The notes beneath the pieces are model-generated. The model was not told the DNA's origin. It saw only the letters and a list, made by a program, of their open reading frames with translations, and searched no databases. Of a stretch of DNA of 62,000 nucleotides, positions 27,098 through 39,729 are shown one piece after another (position 1 is the stretch's first letter; each line of letters begins with the position of its first letter). Location: contig CM022673.1 of the NCBI GenBank assembly GCA_012295275.1, positions 21,214,413 to 21,276,412 of the forward strand, written 5' to 3'. The position numbers were made by a program, and so were the translations under genes. This DNA is from Chrysomallon squamiferum (Eukaryota > Mollusca > Gastropoda > Neomphalida > Peltospiridae).

Positions 27098-29107
27098 ATG
27101 AATCTGAAAAGTGTTTTTGCTTTATTTATCTTAAGTTTGTATTTCAGTATGGGGGAGGGGGACGAGTGTACACAAGTGAACGACTGCGCGTGCAGATCAT
27201 CTGCAGGCCTGATTGATTTGTCACCCCTAGCAAACAGCGGCAACACACCCAAGTAAGAAAACAAAACATGAGTTTATTTATATACGTATGTATCTGCTTA
27301 TCTCACAGTACAATAGAATATGTATTCAACCTTCTAGATCAATAAACCAAACGGAAGGTGCTAATTTTAATTTATTATTATTATTATTAATGGTGTTGTT
27401 ATTGTTTTTGTCGTCGTCGTCGTTGTTGTTAATGTTATCTGCATATTTATGACTTTCCATTCCCTTTATTTAAGTGCTTATCTTATTTCTTTCATATTTT
27501 TTCATCTGATTTTATTTTATTATCTTCTGTTTTTGTTCACATGACGGTTCTTCCATTCATGCTACGTATTTTACTTTTTGAAACATTTCCTATGAGAAGA
27601 TTTTCAAGAATTGTAATCTTGTTTTCCAGATATAAAGACGTTTTGGGATCGGATGGTTGGTACTATTCCTGGAATCCTTGTAATCCATTTACCGAAGGTT
27701 CTGGCGAATGTACGAATACAGCGGTAAACCAGCAATTAGCATATACATTTTTTTTTTAAACTTCATGTGCATTCCTGCCCATATATACATTCATATACAT
27801 AAAAAGTATATTTTTGTTATGTCACACACACACACACACACAAACACACACAGACACACACACAGAGATTAATAAACACTTTTACTAGCATACTTAAAAA
27901 CTGTTTGAAACAGTAAATTCACTTGTTTCAAATAATATTTCCCACCACTACCATAAATGACCATGAGAATGTGTAGATGACAAATAAAAAATTTATAATA
28001 ATAATAATGATGATGAAGTTGATGATGATTTTTAAAATTACACAGAGTTTGATACGTACGTGTTAAAGAACATCATCGTGAACTATTTTTTCATATAATT
28101 TCTCATCTGTAAGTAACTTTTATTTTTTATTTTTTTTACAAAATCTCTCTTTTGCCCTAAAATAAAACCCTGTACTTAAAATAAAATATATGCATATAAA
28201 TTATAAACCTATTTGAACAATTTCAAAATTTATATGTTTTCAATTCTAAAGATGTATTTCAATTCCAGGGCTGTCAAACAGATACTAATAGCCAATACTT
28301 TAATCTAGGAAACCAGGACACAGCAACATTTGCTGTTTCTTTGAGCAACGTGCAAGTAACGTATACATCAAAGACGTCTCCCAGGTTCGTTATTAAGAAC
28401 GTATAATTATTGCTTTTGCTTGTTTTGTTTTTTTATATCTATAACAGAAATCATAAACTGAAAAAACAATTTTAACGATTAAAATAAATAACAGTTATAA
28501 ACACGTACATAATGTGAATACGACTTCATATGTGTATGTATGAGTATATATAGTAGCATGTTTCATATAATTATTACACACACACGCACATATACTGTAT
28601 TTCTTCATTTTGTTATCTACGCAGATCTTTGACTGTTACACTGGTCTGTTCTAACAGTTCACAAACCAACCTTCAAGTTATAGGTGAAAGTCCATTCGGC
28701 TCACAATCTTACGTATGTACATTTTTGTCTATGTATCTATCTCTATTTATCTATCTATCTTTCTGTCTATCTCTTTAGCTAGCTAGCTTACGTGTCAGTA
28801 TGTTTCTGTTGTTATTGTGTCTGTATTTACTAATTTTATTCTATACTAGTAATTGCAAATTACTAGAAACAATAGCTGTATAACAATAATAATAGAGGTA
28901 GTAGTAGAGTTGAAATAGTAGGTCTGAGTGAATTAGTAGTAGCAACAGTAACAGTAGAAATGTGCAAAGCAGTAACACTAATAATAGTACTAATAGTAGT
29001 ATTGTTATTGTCATTGCAGTAGTTGCAATAATAGTAGTAGTAATAGTTCTATTTTATAGTTAGGTTTATTGTTTGTTTTTTATTTTGTTTTTCTCAATAA
29101 TAATAAT

Positions 29108-29193
<86 letters not shown>

Positions 29194-30929
29194 AAAATGA
29201 TATTAACTAGTCCATATTGCTGTCCTGGATCTAGTGGTGGGTCGTCTGGAGGTTTATCTACTGGATCTATAATAGATATAATGTAAGTCATTACTGAAGT
29301 ATACGTGAATGATTACGTGTAGATGATGATAACTGTGATAAGATGATGATAATGAAGAAGAAAATAATGACAGGAAGATGATGATGATTTTAACAACTAA
29401 AATAATTATCACATTAATACTGTTACTGATATTGTTGTTGTTCTTCTTCTGCTTCATAATGTCATTGTTGACGTTGTTGTTCTTATTATTACGACGTGAT
29501 ATTTACCTGTTTATTAATTAATTTTACCACACAGATTCTTTGTTCTTGTATTTATTTATGCACTGGGTGGAGTAACTTTCAATGCGTTTGTTCGAAAGAC
29601 GTCAGGGAAAGAAATGATGCCGAATTACCAGTTTTGGTCAGCTGTCCCAGGCTTGATTAAGGTAAGATATTTCACGTAGACATAAAATGGTTACTGCAAA
29701 TCGTAGTTTAAAGAGAACGTTTGAACAGATAATGCCTCCGAGATTCAAACCTAGTCGGTCACGTTTTCAGTACACTGTTCCAGCCATCTTCAGCTGCCTG
29801 TATCTGAGGACAGGATAACAAAAAAAAAAAAATTATTGATTGTAAAATATTATAATTTTTAAATATGCATTTATGTGTGTGTATGTGTGTATGTATGTTC
29901 ACAAACACACACACACACACTCACATATATACATACATATTCAGGGTATAAATGAGATGTAGATAACTACAATTTAATTTGTTCACGTTGTTTATGTTAA
30001 ATGCGTTTGCTTATCAGCATCATTAAACATGTTTTTCATTTCTTAAATCTTAACATTACAAGTGTATCCCAGAATAACGATAGAGAAAATAATTAGTATA
30101 CTGAAGCCTTTCACAAAACTATAAACGACAGGGTCTTATTATTGTCAAGTTTAGCGCGGAACAAAATAACAAAAAGGCCATATACACAGTGGAGAGCAGA
30201 ATGGTCAACTACAGCGATGTAACATATACAGACAATCGATATAACATATTACAGACAATCGATATAACATATACAGACAATCGATATAACATATACAGAC
30301 AATCGATATAACATATTACAGACAATCGATATAACATATTACAGACAATCGATATAACATATTACAGACAATCGATATAACATATTACAGACAATCGATA
30401 TAACATATACAGACAATCTATATAACATATTACAGACAATCTATATAACATATTACAGACAATCTATATAACATATACAGACAATCGATATAATATATAC
30501 AGACAATCGATACAGTGATGCTGACAGCGGTATACGCTGATGTAAAGGAATAATAAAACTAATAATACAGTGTGTTTCCATGAGTTTAATTTCAGGAAAA
30601 TCTTTTGATTTTAACTCACTGAATTTTACCAAGTGATTAACTGCAACAACATCAGTAACTTATTTTTCACTTCGTAGGAAGATGTGTGTGAAAGGTGTTT
30701 TTTCCTGTTATTGACAGAAGTAGTCCGCGTATAGATTTCTCATTCATGTCTTTTTAAATAATTATAACTGTAAATCTCAAAACGTGTCAAGTTTTCTTTC
30801 AACACTGATTCATTCATTCATTCAAACGTGATAGCTGCAAGATTAGCTATTAGTAGGTATATACTCACTATAGTAGTAACAGTCCATCTAGATTTATTAC
30901 TTTTATCACAATTTATTTAATGTTTTATT

Positions 30930-30976
<47 letters not shown>

Positions 30977-31046
30977 TTTTTTTTCTTAGACTGGAGCCCT
31001 ATTTGTTTTTCATTGTGGAAGGAGAACCGGATATGAAAGAACCTGA
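27098..31046 (+). CDS. MRH-domain type I membrane receptor, M6PR/ATG27-like, paralogue 1 (241 aa)
   Basis: Likely a sorting receptor of the secretory/endolysosomal system, related to the cation-dependent mannose-6-phosphate receptor. Seven coding exons: 27098-27252, 27630-27723, 28269-28384, 28625-28712, 29194-29282, 29535-29661, 30990-31046 (stop TGA 31044-31046). Residues 1-21 are a signal peptide. The lumenal MRH domain (about 22-162) has YYSWNPC near residues 63-69, GCQTD (Q86), R122 eight residues before C130, E143, and Y151 ten residues before C161 (SPYCCP). This is the Q-R-E-Y set expected for mannose binding. A Gly/Ser linker precedes a transmembrane helix (IIDIIFFVLVFIYALGG) and a cytoplasmic tail with the family motif PNYQFWSAVPGLIK, ending GRRTGYERT. 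Intron phases are 2,0,2,0,2,0. The exon 3 donor is the unusual GTTCGT. The start was chosen for the signal peptide. CD-MPR versus ATG27 naming is unresolved. Confidence 0.85.
27823..27868. repeat. (CA)n microsatellite in intron 2
   Basis: Interrupted CA/CAGA repeat between exons 2 and 3 of the first receptor gene. Confidence 0.93.
29096..29190. repeat. (AAT)n-(ATT)n self-complementary microsatellite abutting an acceptor
   Basis: AAT units switch to ATT units at about 29128, making an inverted repeat able to fold back. The ATT half runs directly into CAG at 29191-29193, so it forms the polypyrimidine tract of exon 5's acceptor. Confidence 0.93.
29725..29805 (-). repeat. possible tRNA-derived SINE fragment in intron 6
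   Basis: On the minus strand a TGGCTGGAACAGTG segment (about 29788-29773) resembles an RNA polymerase III A box, and GGTTTGAATCT (29751-29741) resembles a B box, at spacing typical of tRNA-related promoters. No cloverleaf could be drawn with confidence, so this is a SINE guess rather than a tRNA gene. Confidence 0.35.
30216..30515. repeat. 22/23-bp tandem repeat in intron 6
   Basis: About 13 copies of ACATATTACAGACAATCGAT-ATA (23 bp) and a 22-bp variant lacking one base. Most carry the palindrome ATCGAT; three copies carry ATCTAT. The 22- and 23-bp forms occur in blocks. Confidence 0.93.
30934..30980. repeat. (TTTA)n microsatellite abutting the exon 7 acceptor
   Basis: About a dozen TTTA units lead into TTTTTTTTCTTAG, the acceptor of the last exon of the first receptor gene (exon starts 30990). 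Confidence 0.94.
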
Positions 31047-31215
31047 AGAATTCTGGAATTATAGTCAGATGAATGTGATTAAAATTAATGAGAAATCTAG
31101 ACCAATGTCATTATCGACAAACAAGCAGTATAATTATCGAAAATTGTACATTTACATAATGTACATGTGGACGTGAATACATATATATTTACGTGCATTA
31201 TACATACTATTTAAT

Positions 31216-31315
<100 letters not shown>

Positions 31316-31356
31316 ATACGACTTATATATGTTTGCACTGAAATTACATTCTTATA

Positions 31357-31394
31357 AATAAAAATATATTGTAAGACTTGACAATATCAATAAA
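31357..31394 (+). terminator. candidate polyadenylation signals of the first receptor gene
   Basis: AATAAA occurs at 31357-31362 and 31389-31394, 310-350 nt downstream of the stop codon. Confidence 0.45.
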
Positions 31395-31399
31395 ACATT

Positions 31400-33960
31400 A
31401 TTTTTCGTAGAATTCGTTTTTCTTTTTTTTCATAAATTTTATTTATTTATTTATTTAATGAGTATATATAATCTTACTCTGTATTTTATATATATATATA
31501 TATATTCTTGAAGTTTTGTTTGTGGTAGTGGTGTTGTTGTTTATTATTATTATTATCGTTATATTATCGTTATTATTAAACTTATTTTCAACAATAAAAA
31601 TGTCATTACCCACTCGTCCCAGTTTGCTGCAAAGAATAATCATATTTTTTTCTGTTACTAAACAATGTTAATTGTACATCTCTATCTTACTGTCAAATCA
31701 CTGAATAAAAATATCTACAATGATTCTCTGTGTTTTTTCAGCTGTAAGTCTAATTTGACAAGGAAGGTAACGGTTGCCATGGTTATTAAAAAAAACGAAT
31801 CCAGCAGATTAGCTGAGAAAGAAGAAACAAGACATTGTAATGTATTTCGCAGCTAGTTGAAAACTAAACAATCTGAACAGAATTTTATTTATACCCAGTC
31901 TTGTATATTAAGATAATATTTACAAGATATGGAAAATTTAATAAGAACTGTGCAGGATATAATTCATAGGAATATATTCAACAATAATTAACCAAACACA
32001 TATTTAAACAGAACTTATAATATTTATCATTCAGATGTTGTGAAAACATTTCTTAAAACAAGATGGTAGATAATAACTGTTTTTATTCACAAATAGGAAT
32101 ACATTAATATAAATAATGAAACTCGTCTCTTTTTATTAAATTAAATTTCTATTATTTAGTTATTTAAGTTATGTTATTTCTGTAATTTGACATTTTCTTA
32201 ATGTATCTTCATATCGAATGATTCTTTTGATATTCACCACTGGATACTTCTTTACAATTAGTGTAGGTTATAAAACAGTTTAGTATGCAAATGGCGCAGA
32301 AATAATAACAAATATATTTTACACAAGAACAAATTTAATAATTTTTATGCATTTGACTGAAATTACTATTTATTTATTTTTCCTTCTATAATTCTTGATT
32401 CTGATGGTTGTTGTTTGAAATGTACTTACACCCACTGTTTCGGACACACAATATTATAAGATATTATATTACAATGCGATATAATTAGAGAGAAAACAAA
32501 ACTGATCCTGTTTCTCTCCTTTGATGGGAACAGGTATCTCATTTGCTACCAGTCTTAAGAGATCGGTCACGTAGTCGTATACATTACAACTTTAATGTAA
32601 TAATAATAAGAAGAAGAAGAAGAAGAGGAACTTGTTAACAAAGGCTTTAACTCGTAAGTAATTAACACAATTATATGCAAATATATCTGGGAAAAAAACA
32701 AAAGGAAAAGACGAATACCTCATACTGAGGCACATTAAGATGATAACGGGAATAATGCCTAACGTAAGACAAATGTGTTGGTGTTCCAGAGGAAGAACGG
32801 CTGTTCATCTTGTCATGGTAATTGCGCTCAACAGCAAAACATTTCTCCATGTTAAGGTTCTTTCAGACAAAATGATTTGATGAAACGATTTTATATACTG
32901 AAAGCTTCTAAAGATATAAATATAATTATAACAAGCTGAAACGGAAACCAGTGTAATAACTCTCCACAAGGAATCGATATACTAGCACATTTTAATGAAG
33001 CTCATTTTTCTTAATATTTTCATTTTAATGAGGTTTTGGGTGTGTATGTGTGTGTGTGGGTGGGCGTTTGTGTATGAGTGTTTAATCGCCTGTGTGTTGT
33101 ATCTGGTTTCTTTATGGTTTCAGACACAGCATCTAAATGTTTGATTCACAGATTTGAATGTAAAATGGTGTTTCTTATTCATCAGTCTGGGAAAAACAGT
33201 CTTATGAGAAGTTAATATGAAAATGGACTGAAGATATGTTAAATAATAAATAATCTATTCTTTCATTGTTATTTTTCATTTTTTTTTTATTTTCATTTTC
33301 CTTTTTATTTTATTATTATTTTTTATACATTCTTTGGTTTTTAGTAGTAGTAGCAGAGGAAGAAAAAAATTCATATTTACAGTTTATCACACGAAAGTAA
33401 AATCTACTTGAACATTCCTGTTAGAATTACACAATGATAAATCAAGCGGCTTCATATATGGCTTTGACCTAGAAATGTCACAATACGATTCACTTCAGTT
33501 AATCTTTTTCAGGTTAAATACTTTCAGTAATTTTTGTACCTAACGTCTTGTAAACAGCCACATGAGATTTGTTTTTAAATGTTGGAATGAAATTTAGATC
33601 TTCAGTTTATTTCAAAAGCTGATAGTGGATAAAACATTAAGAAAGAGTTTCATAATATCACATACAAGACAAACGTAATGAATGTTTGTCTTAAGAAAAT
33701 GGCCGCCATTAAGCTGATATTTTAAAAGGAAGGATAGGCAGGATGGAAAGCAGACGAGACAAGTAAACGAAAGAAAAGGAAAATCTCTTTGCGAAAATGA
33801 ATCTCTCAGAAAATAGAAGTGGTTCACTTTAAACAATCATTTGAAAAACAAACACTGATATAACGGATATCTGAAACAGCGGTCACTGCTCTCGTTTGAC
33901 GAGTAAACCGAGAAAAAGAAAAACTGATAACAACTATTTGGCCAGATCTAAGTAGTCACA
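31400..33960. other. intergenic spacer between the two receptor paralogues
   Basis: About 2.6 kb of AT-rich DNA. It holds a short TA run (31485-31504), an AAG run (32610-32630) and T-rich sequence near 33270-33330. No exon or transposon recognised. No CACGTG E-box precedes the second paralogue. Confidence 0.55.
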
Positions 33961-35365
33961 ATGATGTACGTGTCGTTGAAGTCTGTTTTGAAGTACCTTT
34001 CCCTGTACTTGATGACACTGTCTGCTGCTGAAACTTGTACCAAAGTGTCTTCCTGCTCCTGTGTGTTTTCATCAGGAGTCATCGATCTGTCGCCGCTATC
34101 AAATATTAATGGTACTGCTTTGTGAGTATTTAAATAGCTCTTCTAAGATTCCAGTTTAATAGCGTTCGTTTTAAATAGTGATGTTGTTAGTATCCATTTA
34201 AATTTAAATTTAAATAGCATATAATAGGAATCCATTTCCATTAGGCTTGTCTATTAAATTCAAATAGCGAAGTTGTAAGTATTCATTTCAACAGCACTGC
34301 TGTATTAAATTTAAATAGCGATGTTGTGTGCAATATATTAGACTTAAATAAGACTGTTGTTATTATTAAAATTAAATTGTGTTGCATATAATATTGAGAA
34401 TGTAACTAGCTGTAAGATTTAAATTTAAATAGCGCGAATGTTTGTGTGAAATTTAAATGTTCGTTGCAAATATTTAAAGTATTACGATTAAAAGGCGTTT
34501 AAAGAACGCTTTTGTAATTTAAACAGCGCTATTGTAAATATTAAAGTCAAATGGTATATAAAATATAAATAGCGCAGCTTTGATAGCGATAATGTAACTG
34601 TTATTGCAAACATTAGACAATCAGTAATACATTTTAAATTATAACGTATAATGTAAATCTTAGTAATACAATGTGTATAATGCGTGGTACGCCAATATCA
34701 AACAGACAAAACCAGCTGCAAAGTTAGTATCTTTATTTTCGAAAGCTAAACCACTATGACACAGTTAAGACGGTGAACTGTTAACTGTATTTCTTAATAA
34801 ACGGTCTTCCGTTAAAAGAGATTTTCTAGGAAACATACAAATCTTAGCCAGCTGCAATGTCTTATTACGTGACTCACTTGTCAATGAAACTGACTGAAAC
34901 GGATATTTGCCGTAATTTGTACAAAGCTTATCTCTAGAGACTTTTTAATGAACGTGAGAAAAAATAAAATAATATATGTGTATATATATATATATGGATG
35001 AATAAAGTTGTGAAATTAATCGGAATGTTAAAACTAGTGAGTCTTCATTTTCTGTGTAATGAAAAATGGCAGACGTTACACTTTTGTACGTGTGTTCTTC
35101 ACGACAGCGCACGGTAACAGCGCAATGGAAGAAGGCCTATTATACAAAATTAAACTCACATTAAAAAAACCTATTTTACAATTATTTCCTTGTTTTCCAG
35201 TTTTCACAATTTTTCCGATCTAGAAGATCGCTACAAGTATTCCTGGAATCCATGTCATTCGTTTTCTGACGGTGAAGGTTGTGAAGGAGTAGCGGTGAGA
35301 ACAACAGCTCAGTTTACCTTGTAACATTCCACATGCTAATACTCTGATGTATCTACACAGCCCTT

Positions 35366-35443
<78 letters not shown>

Positions 35444-36719
35444 ATTTTATAAACAATATAAATTACTATATGTTTCTCTTTCTATTCAAATCAGACCGTA
35501 TTTCGCTCTCTTAGTCTTTCTCATTTAGTAAATAGAATTTTGTTCTCATAGATACTCACTTTAAATGTGCATATTTATACCTACTACTTTTTACCATTAA
35601 ACTTCTCTGTCTTCCGTATTTATTATTTTGTTCGTTTTAAGAAAATAAGAAGGTCGCGGTCTCAGGAAGTTACAAATGGAATGATATATTGCGTGATTGT
35701 ACACCTTCCTATTAATGTGTGTGGAACAAAACCTAAAGCTAAACAGAAAAAAAAAAAAAAAAAGTTTTTGTTCTAAATATTTTTAAAATTGTTAAAATAT
35801 TTTATGTAAAATATGTTACGGTTAGTTTGGGGTTTTCTTTACAACAAACGGAAAATTACAAAGAATTTTAATTATCTGATCGACATTTCGGTCAAAATAA
35901 TCCACAATATTCTGTATTCAGCACTTCTCACTGTGTTTATTGTTCACTCTGTCACCATATGTCTTTCAGATTCTCTATTTATCTGACTCTCTCTGCGAGT
36001 GAGTGCATGCATCTCTTTGTTTTTGTCACACACGCATACACATACATAGACTTACACATGTAGTTGTAAATGAAAATATAAATTAGAGGTAATTTCACAA
36101 TTCTCTCTAGACTAACATTCGACTAAGACCAATTACGTTAGTCACTGTAATAGCGCCGTAGTCATTTTTAATTAATGTTTCCAATGTTTATCGAGTAAGG
36201 CATGTCAGAGTGACCCAGACGGACACAGATACAGCCTGGGGACTCAGGACACGTCACATTTCATCACTGACCATCGTCTAGGCTTGTTGATAACTTATCA
36301 TGCAATTACTGACACGCACAGGTAAGCGTTAGAGTACGTGAGTTCCTGTACGAGTTTATTGGAGTATGCGTGAACGAATGTGTCACGTGAGTTTATGTCT
36401 GTGAGCATGTGCGTGTTAATATGTATATAAATATATATATCTGTTTTTTAAAGAAATGGACTGGCTTCTGATCCTATAATCAATCCTTCATAATGTGCCT
36501 ATTGACTCATTTCTCGTTCCAGCCAGAACTCAATAATATATTTATCAAAATCCATATTGTTTGCATTGCTGTCTGTGGGAATATTGAATACAGATAATGT
36601 TACTGATGAAGGATAATGATTTAGCGGGTTTCCTACGTTATAATATTAAAAGTGTTAACATGTCCATTAAACCAATTATTTTATCATTTTATTCACATGT
36701 AAAATTCTTTGATTAAACA

Positions 36720-36801
<82 letters not shown>

Positions 36802-37587
36802 CTTATATTACTAGTTATTCATCTTCCATCAAAAAATAAAGAAAGTGGTGGGCAAAATCAAACTCTGCCCCCTAAATCACCGAGTGCTCTTACGCCCATG
36901 AAATGAACACAAGATTATGCTTTTTCACAATTCTTATTTTCCAGAAGATTATTTGTTCGACTAGAATGCAACCGAAGTGTGGAATACATGCTGAACGTGC
37001 AGGGTGAAACAGGACGAGGCGGCACAAAATACGTAGGTTTTGTTTACGATGTGCAGAATCAGGCGACTAACACGTCACAAGCTAATCGATATCCGGCACT
37101 AGCAGACGACTTTAAAACGCCAACTGGATAATCTCCAAACCACTATTATTATGTTCTCTGAGCAAATTTTGAATCAATACAAAGTAACTAAGAAATAAAA
37201 AATAGTAATTTTTATTTCAGTAAAAAAATAAAGAGATAGCATAAATGAAACATAATAATAATAATAATAATGATGATGTTGATGATGATGATGATGATGA
37301 TGATAAACGTTGGCTCTAATTCCATAAAATAACAAACCAACAATCAATAATTTTATTTATTTTTTAACAATAGCATACAGTTTTTACCCTTCATTCAGAT
37401 TTACTTTACTTCTTTTTATTTACTTTGTTGTTAATACATTTTTTAATTTATTTTTTTTAATTTTTTAATTTTTAGTTTATGAATCTTATCAGCAAGCATG
37501 CTTGTCCTGTAGCTGGAAGATCTGTTTCAATATCAGACAGTTTAACGGTTGGCGAGATACTTGTTATTTTGTAAGTTTTGTATTAAC

Positions 37588-37673
<86 letters not shown>

Positions 37674-37692
37674 AATAAAATCAACAGCAAAG

Positions 37693-37765
<73 letters not shown>

Positions 37766-38361
37766 TGTTTTGCTACATATATCATCTAAACACGTTAATT
37801 GTATTACTACAGGCTGGTTGTTGTAATACTTCTCTACGTTGCTGTGGGGCTGTTATTTCAAATAGTTGTAAGGAAAGCATCAGGAAGACAGTTGATTCCA
37901 GATTACTGCTTATGGCCCAACGTTCCACAGCTAATCAAGGTAAACAACTCCGTGTTATTTAATTATTGGACACGCTTTTTCTTCTTCTTTTTCTTAACTT
38001 TATTTCCTTTCAAGACTTGGTAACAAAATTTGATGAGTTATTACTTAGTTGTCATCATCTTCATCATCATCATTATTATTTTCCTTTTATCTTAAAATAC
38101 AACAACCATCATTTATGAATTAATAATAATTATTAGTATTATAAAATACTAATGGTAGTGGTTGTAGTAACAGTAATAGTAAAATCTACAAGAAATTAAC
38201 ATTTTCAAAATATTACAACATATAAACATCATTGTAATTTCAAAAACAATTGTGTATTATTTTGATTTCAGGATGTTCACATCAGTTACAGAGCTGGTGA
38301 GGAGACCATTTCAGACACAGCAGCATTCATTAGTCACATGGAAACTTCAGATATCAACTAA
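33961..38361 (+). CDS. MRH-domain type I membrane receptor, M6PR/ATG27-like, paralogue 2 (258 aa)
   Basis: Head-to-tail paralogue of the gene at 27098-31046. Seven coding exons: 33961-34121, 35201-35294, 36200-36321, 36945-37032, 37476-37570, 37813-37939, 38272-38361. Phases are again 2,0,2,0,2,0, and exons 2, 4 and 6 have exactly the same lengths (94, 88, 127) as in paralogue 1. The signal peptide spans about residues 1-23. The MRH domain has YKYSWNPC, ACQSD (Q88), R126 eight residues before C134, E147, and Y155 ten residues before C165. The transmembrane helix reads LVVVILLYVAVGLLF. The tail keeps RKASGRQLIPDYCLWPNVPQ then LIK (12 of 23 aligned positions identical to paralogue 1). It then diverges to an acidic Ser/Thr-rich end (SYRAGEETISDTAAF) about 11 residues longer. 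The MM at the start leaves the exact initiator ambiguous. Confidence 0.85.
34150..34620. repeat. ancient degenerate repeat with TTTAAATAGCG core in intron 1
   Basis: Irregularly spaced, diverged copies of a unit like ATTTAAATAGCGATGTTGTA followed by AGTATT recur at about 34169, 34210, 34258, 34309, 34340, 34419, 34450, 34518 and 34562. Spacing is about 30-80 bp. It looks like an old tandem array that has decayed, not a microsatellite. Confidence 0.65.
35369..35440. repeat. (TC)n microsatellite in intron 2
   Basis: Pure TC run 75 bp downstream of exon 2 of the second receptor gene. Confidence 0.96.
36719..36798. repeat. (ATT)n(TTTA)n microsatellite in intron 3
   Basis: ATT units followed by TTTA units. 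The plus-strand Leu/Tyr-Leu-Phe ORF is an artefact. Confidence 0.94.
37249..37303. repeat. (AAT)n(GAT)n microsatellite in intron 4
   Basis: Short AAT run passing into GAT units. Confidence 0.93.
37590..37763. repeat. (AAT)n-(ATT)n fold-back repeat plus (TC)n in intron 5
   Basis: AAT units switch to ATT units near 37638 (self-complementary), ending at about 37671. A pure TC run follows at 37694-37763, about 50 bp before the exon 6 acceptor. Confidence 0.95.
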
Positions 38362-38577
38362 CATACAGTTCTGTAAAAATATTTGATAAAACAATATACA
38401 TTTTTCATAACTGTCTTCATCACTAATTTTATTTTATTTATTTATTTATTTATTTATTTTTTATTTATTTATTAAGTCCATATTTAAACGTTTTCTTAAC
38501 TTACAAACATCATTTTTGTAAATTAACTGACTACATAAAACAACAATAAGTTATGATAATACTGCTATGCAAAGCAA

Positions 38578-38583
38578 AATAAA
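38578..38583 (+). terminator. candidate polyadenylation signal of the second receptor gene
   Basis: AATAAA 217 nt after the stop codon. The next gene (CLP1) is convergent, its stop codon being at 39730. Confidence 0.4.
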
Positions 38584-38584
38584 A

Positions 38585-39729
38585 ACGTTTGAACACCAGC
38601 TTCTAAATGAATATTTTTTTGAAACTGATTTTGCTTCAAAACTGATTTAGTTTCTACTTTTTTGTCATAAATTATTATTATTGTCGTTTTATTTTTATAA
38701 TAACTGTTTGTTGTTGTTTTTTAGCTGTTGTTTCTTTATTAAATGTGCTTGTGGAACACTGAAATGGTAGTCAAATACATTACCTAAACTTCAGGGTTTC
38801 TTTTCCTCTAAAACTTGGTAATAAACTGTTTAACAAATTTTGTACATAACATAAATAAATCAATTTCCTTGAGATCTTTCTTTTTCTGTTTTGATTTTTT
38901 TTTTATATTAAAGACAGATATTTCAGATTCCTCCACAGAACTTCATACATTTTTGGTAGATAACCTCACTTTTTTTTTTTTTTTTTTTTTTTTTATTTGT
39001 TTATCTTTGCACTTTGTACATTTCTAAAAAAAATGTATGTGTGTTTGATATTAATATTATTTTCTTTATTTCTTTTTTATTTCTTTTGTTCTTTCAAAAT
39101 ATATCTGAAATATTTAAAACAAAAAACTCAATCTATTTATAACAATTTAAACTCAACAGTATTATTTTAAACACCATTTTCCTATTGGTCATTGTTATTG
39201 GGTTTTCTCATGGGAATTTCAGCTGGTGGAATTAAAATAATTTTTCAAAATAAAAATGGAAATTTATTCACAACTGTAATTTTGATAAAACACAGTCTTA
39301 AACATTCTTTTTTTTTCTCCAAACAAAACAAAAAATCTATTACTGTACTTTTCTTTTTCTTCCAAAAACTTACTAAATCTTCCACATTTTATATTTCCAA
39401 CATTCTCTGTTTCTGTTTCATTCCATCACTACTTTATTTTGATTTTCAATTATTAATGTGTTTTTTGAAGTCTGTAACATGCGCCACATTTTGAAACAAC
39501 GTCCTCTTCCTGTTGTTATGTCATTTGTACAAACCAAGTCTGTTCTATCTTGTTTTCCTTTCAGCCAGTTTTTCTTTTCTTTCTTACCCATTACTATTTT
39601 TTTTTTTTTTTTTTTTTTTTTGCTGTCTTAATTTTCTAATCCTTGGAAATCTTCTTAACAGTTTGTATCCGTGGCAGTTCCTGCCAGTCATTTTTCTTTG
39701 AGAAACAACAAGACGTTTTTCTCTTGTTC
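38585..39729. other. convergent intergenic region
   Basis: T-rich DNA between the 3' ends of the second receptor gene and CLP1, with T-runs at 38971-38993 and 39597-39620. A minus-strand AATAAA at 39439-39434 (291 nt past the CLP1 stop) is a plausible CLP1 poly(A) signal. Phe-rich ORFs are artefacts. Confidence 0.5.

Noticed and set aside
28385-28400. Alternative exon 3 donor at GTATAA (about 28401) in receptor 1
   Set aside because: Using it shifts the next exon into a frame with an early stop, and the paralogue supports the weak GTTCGT site.
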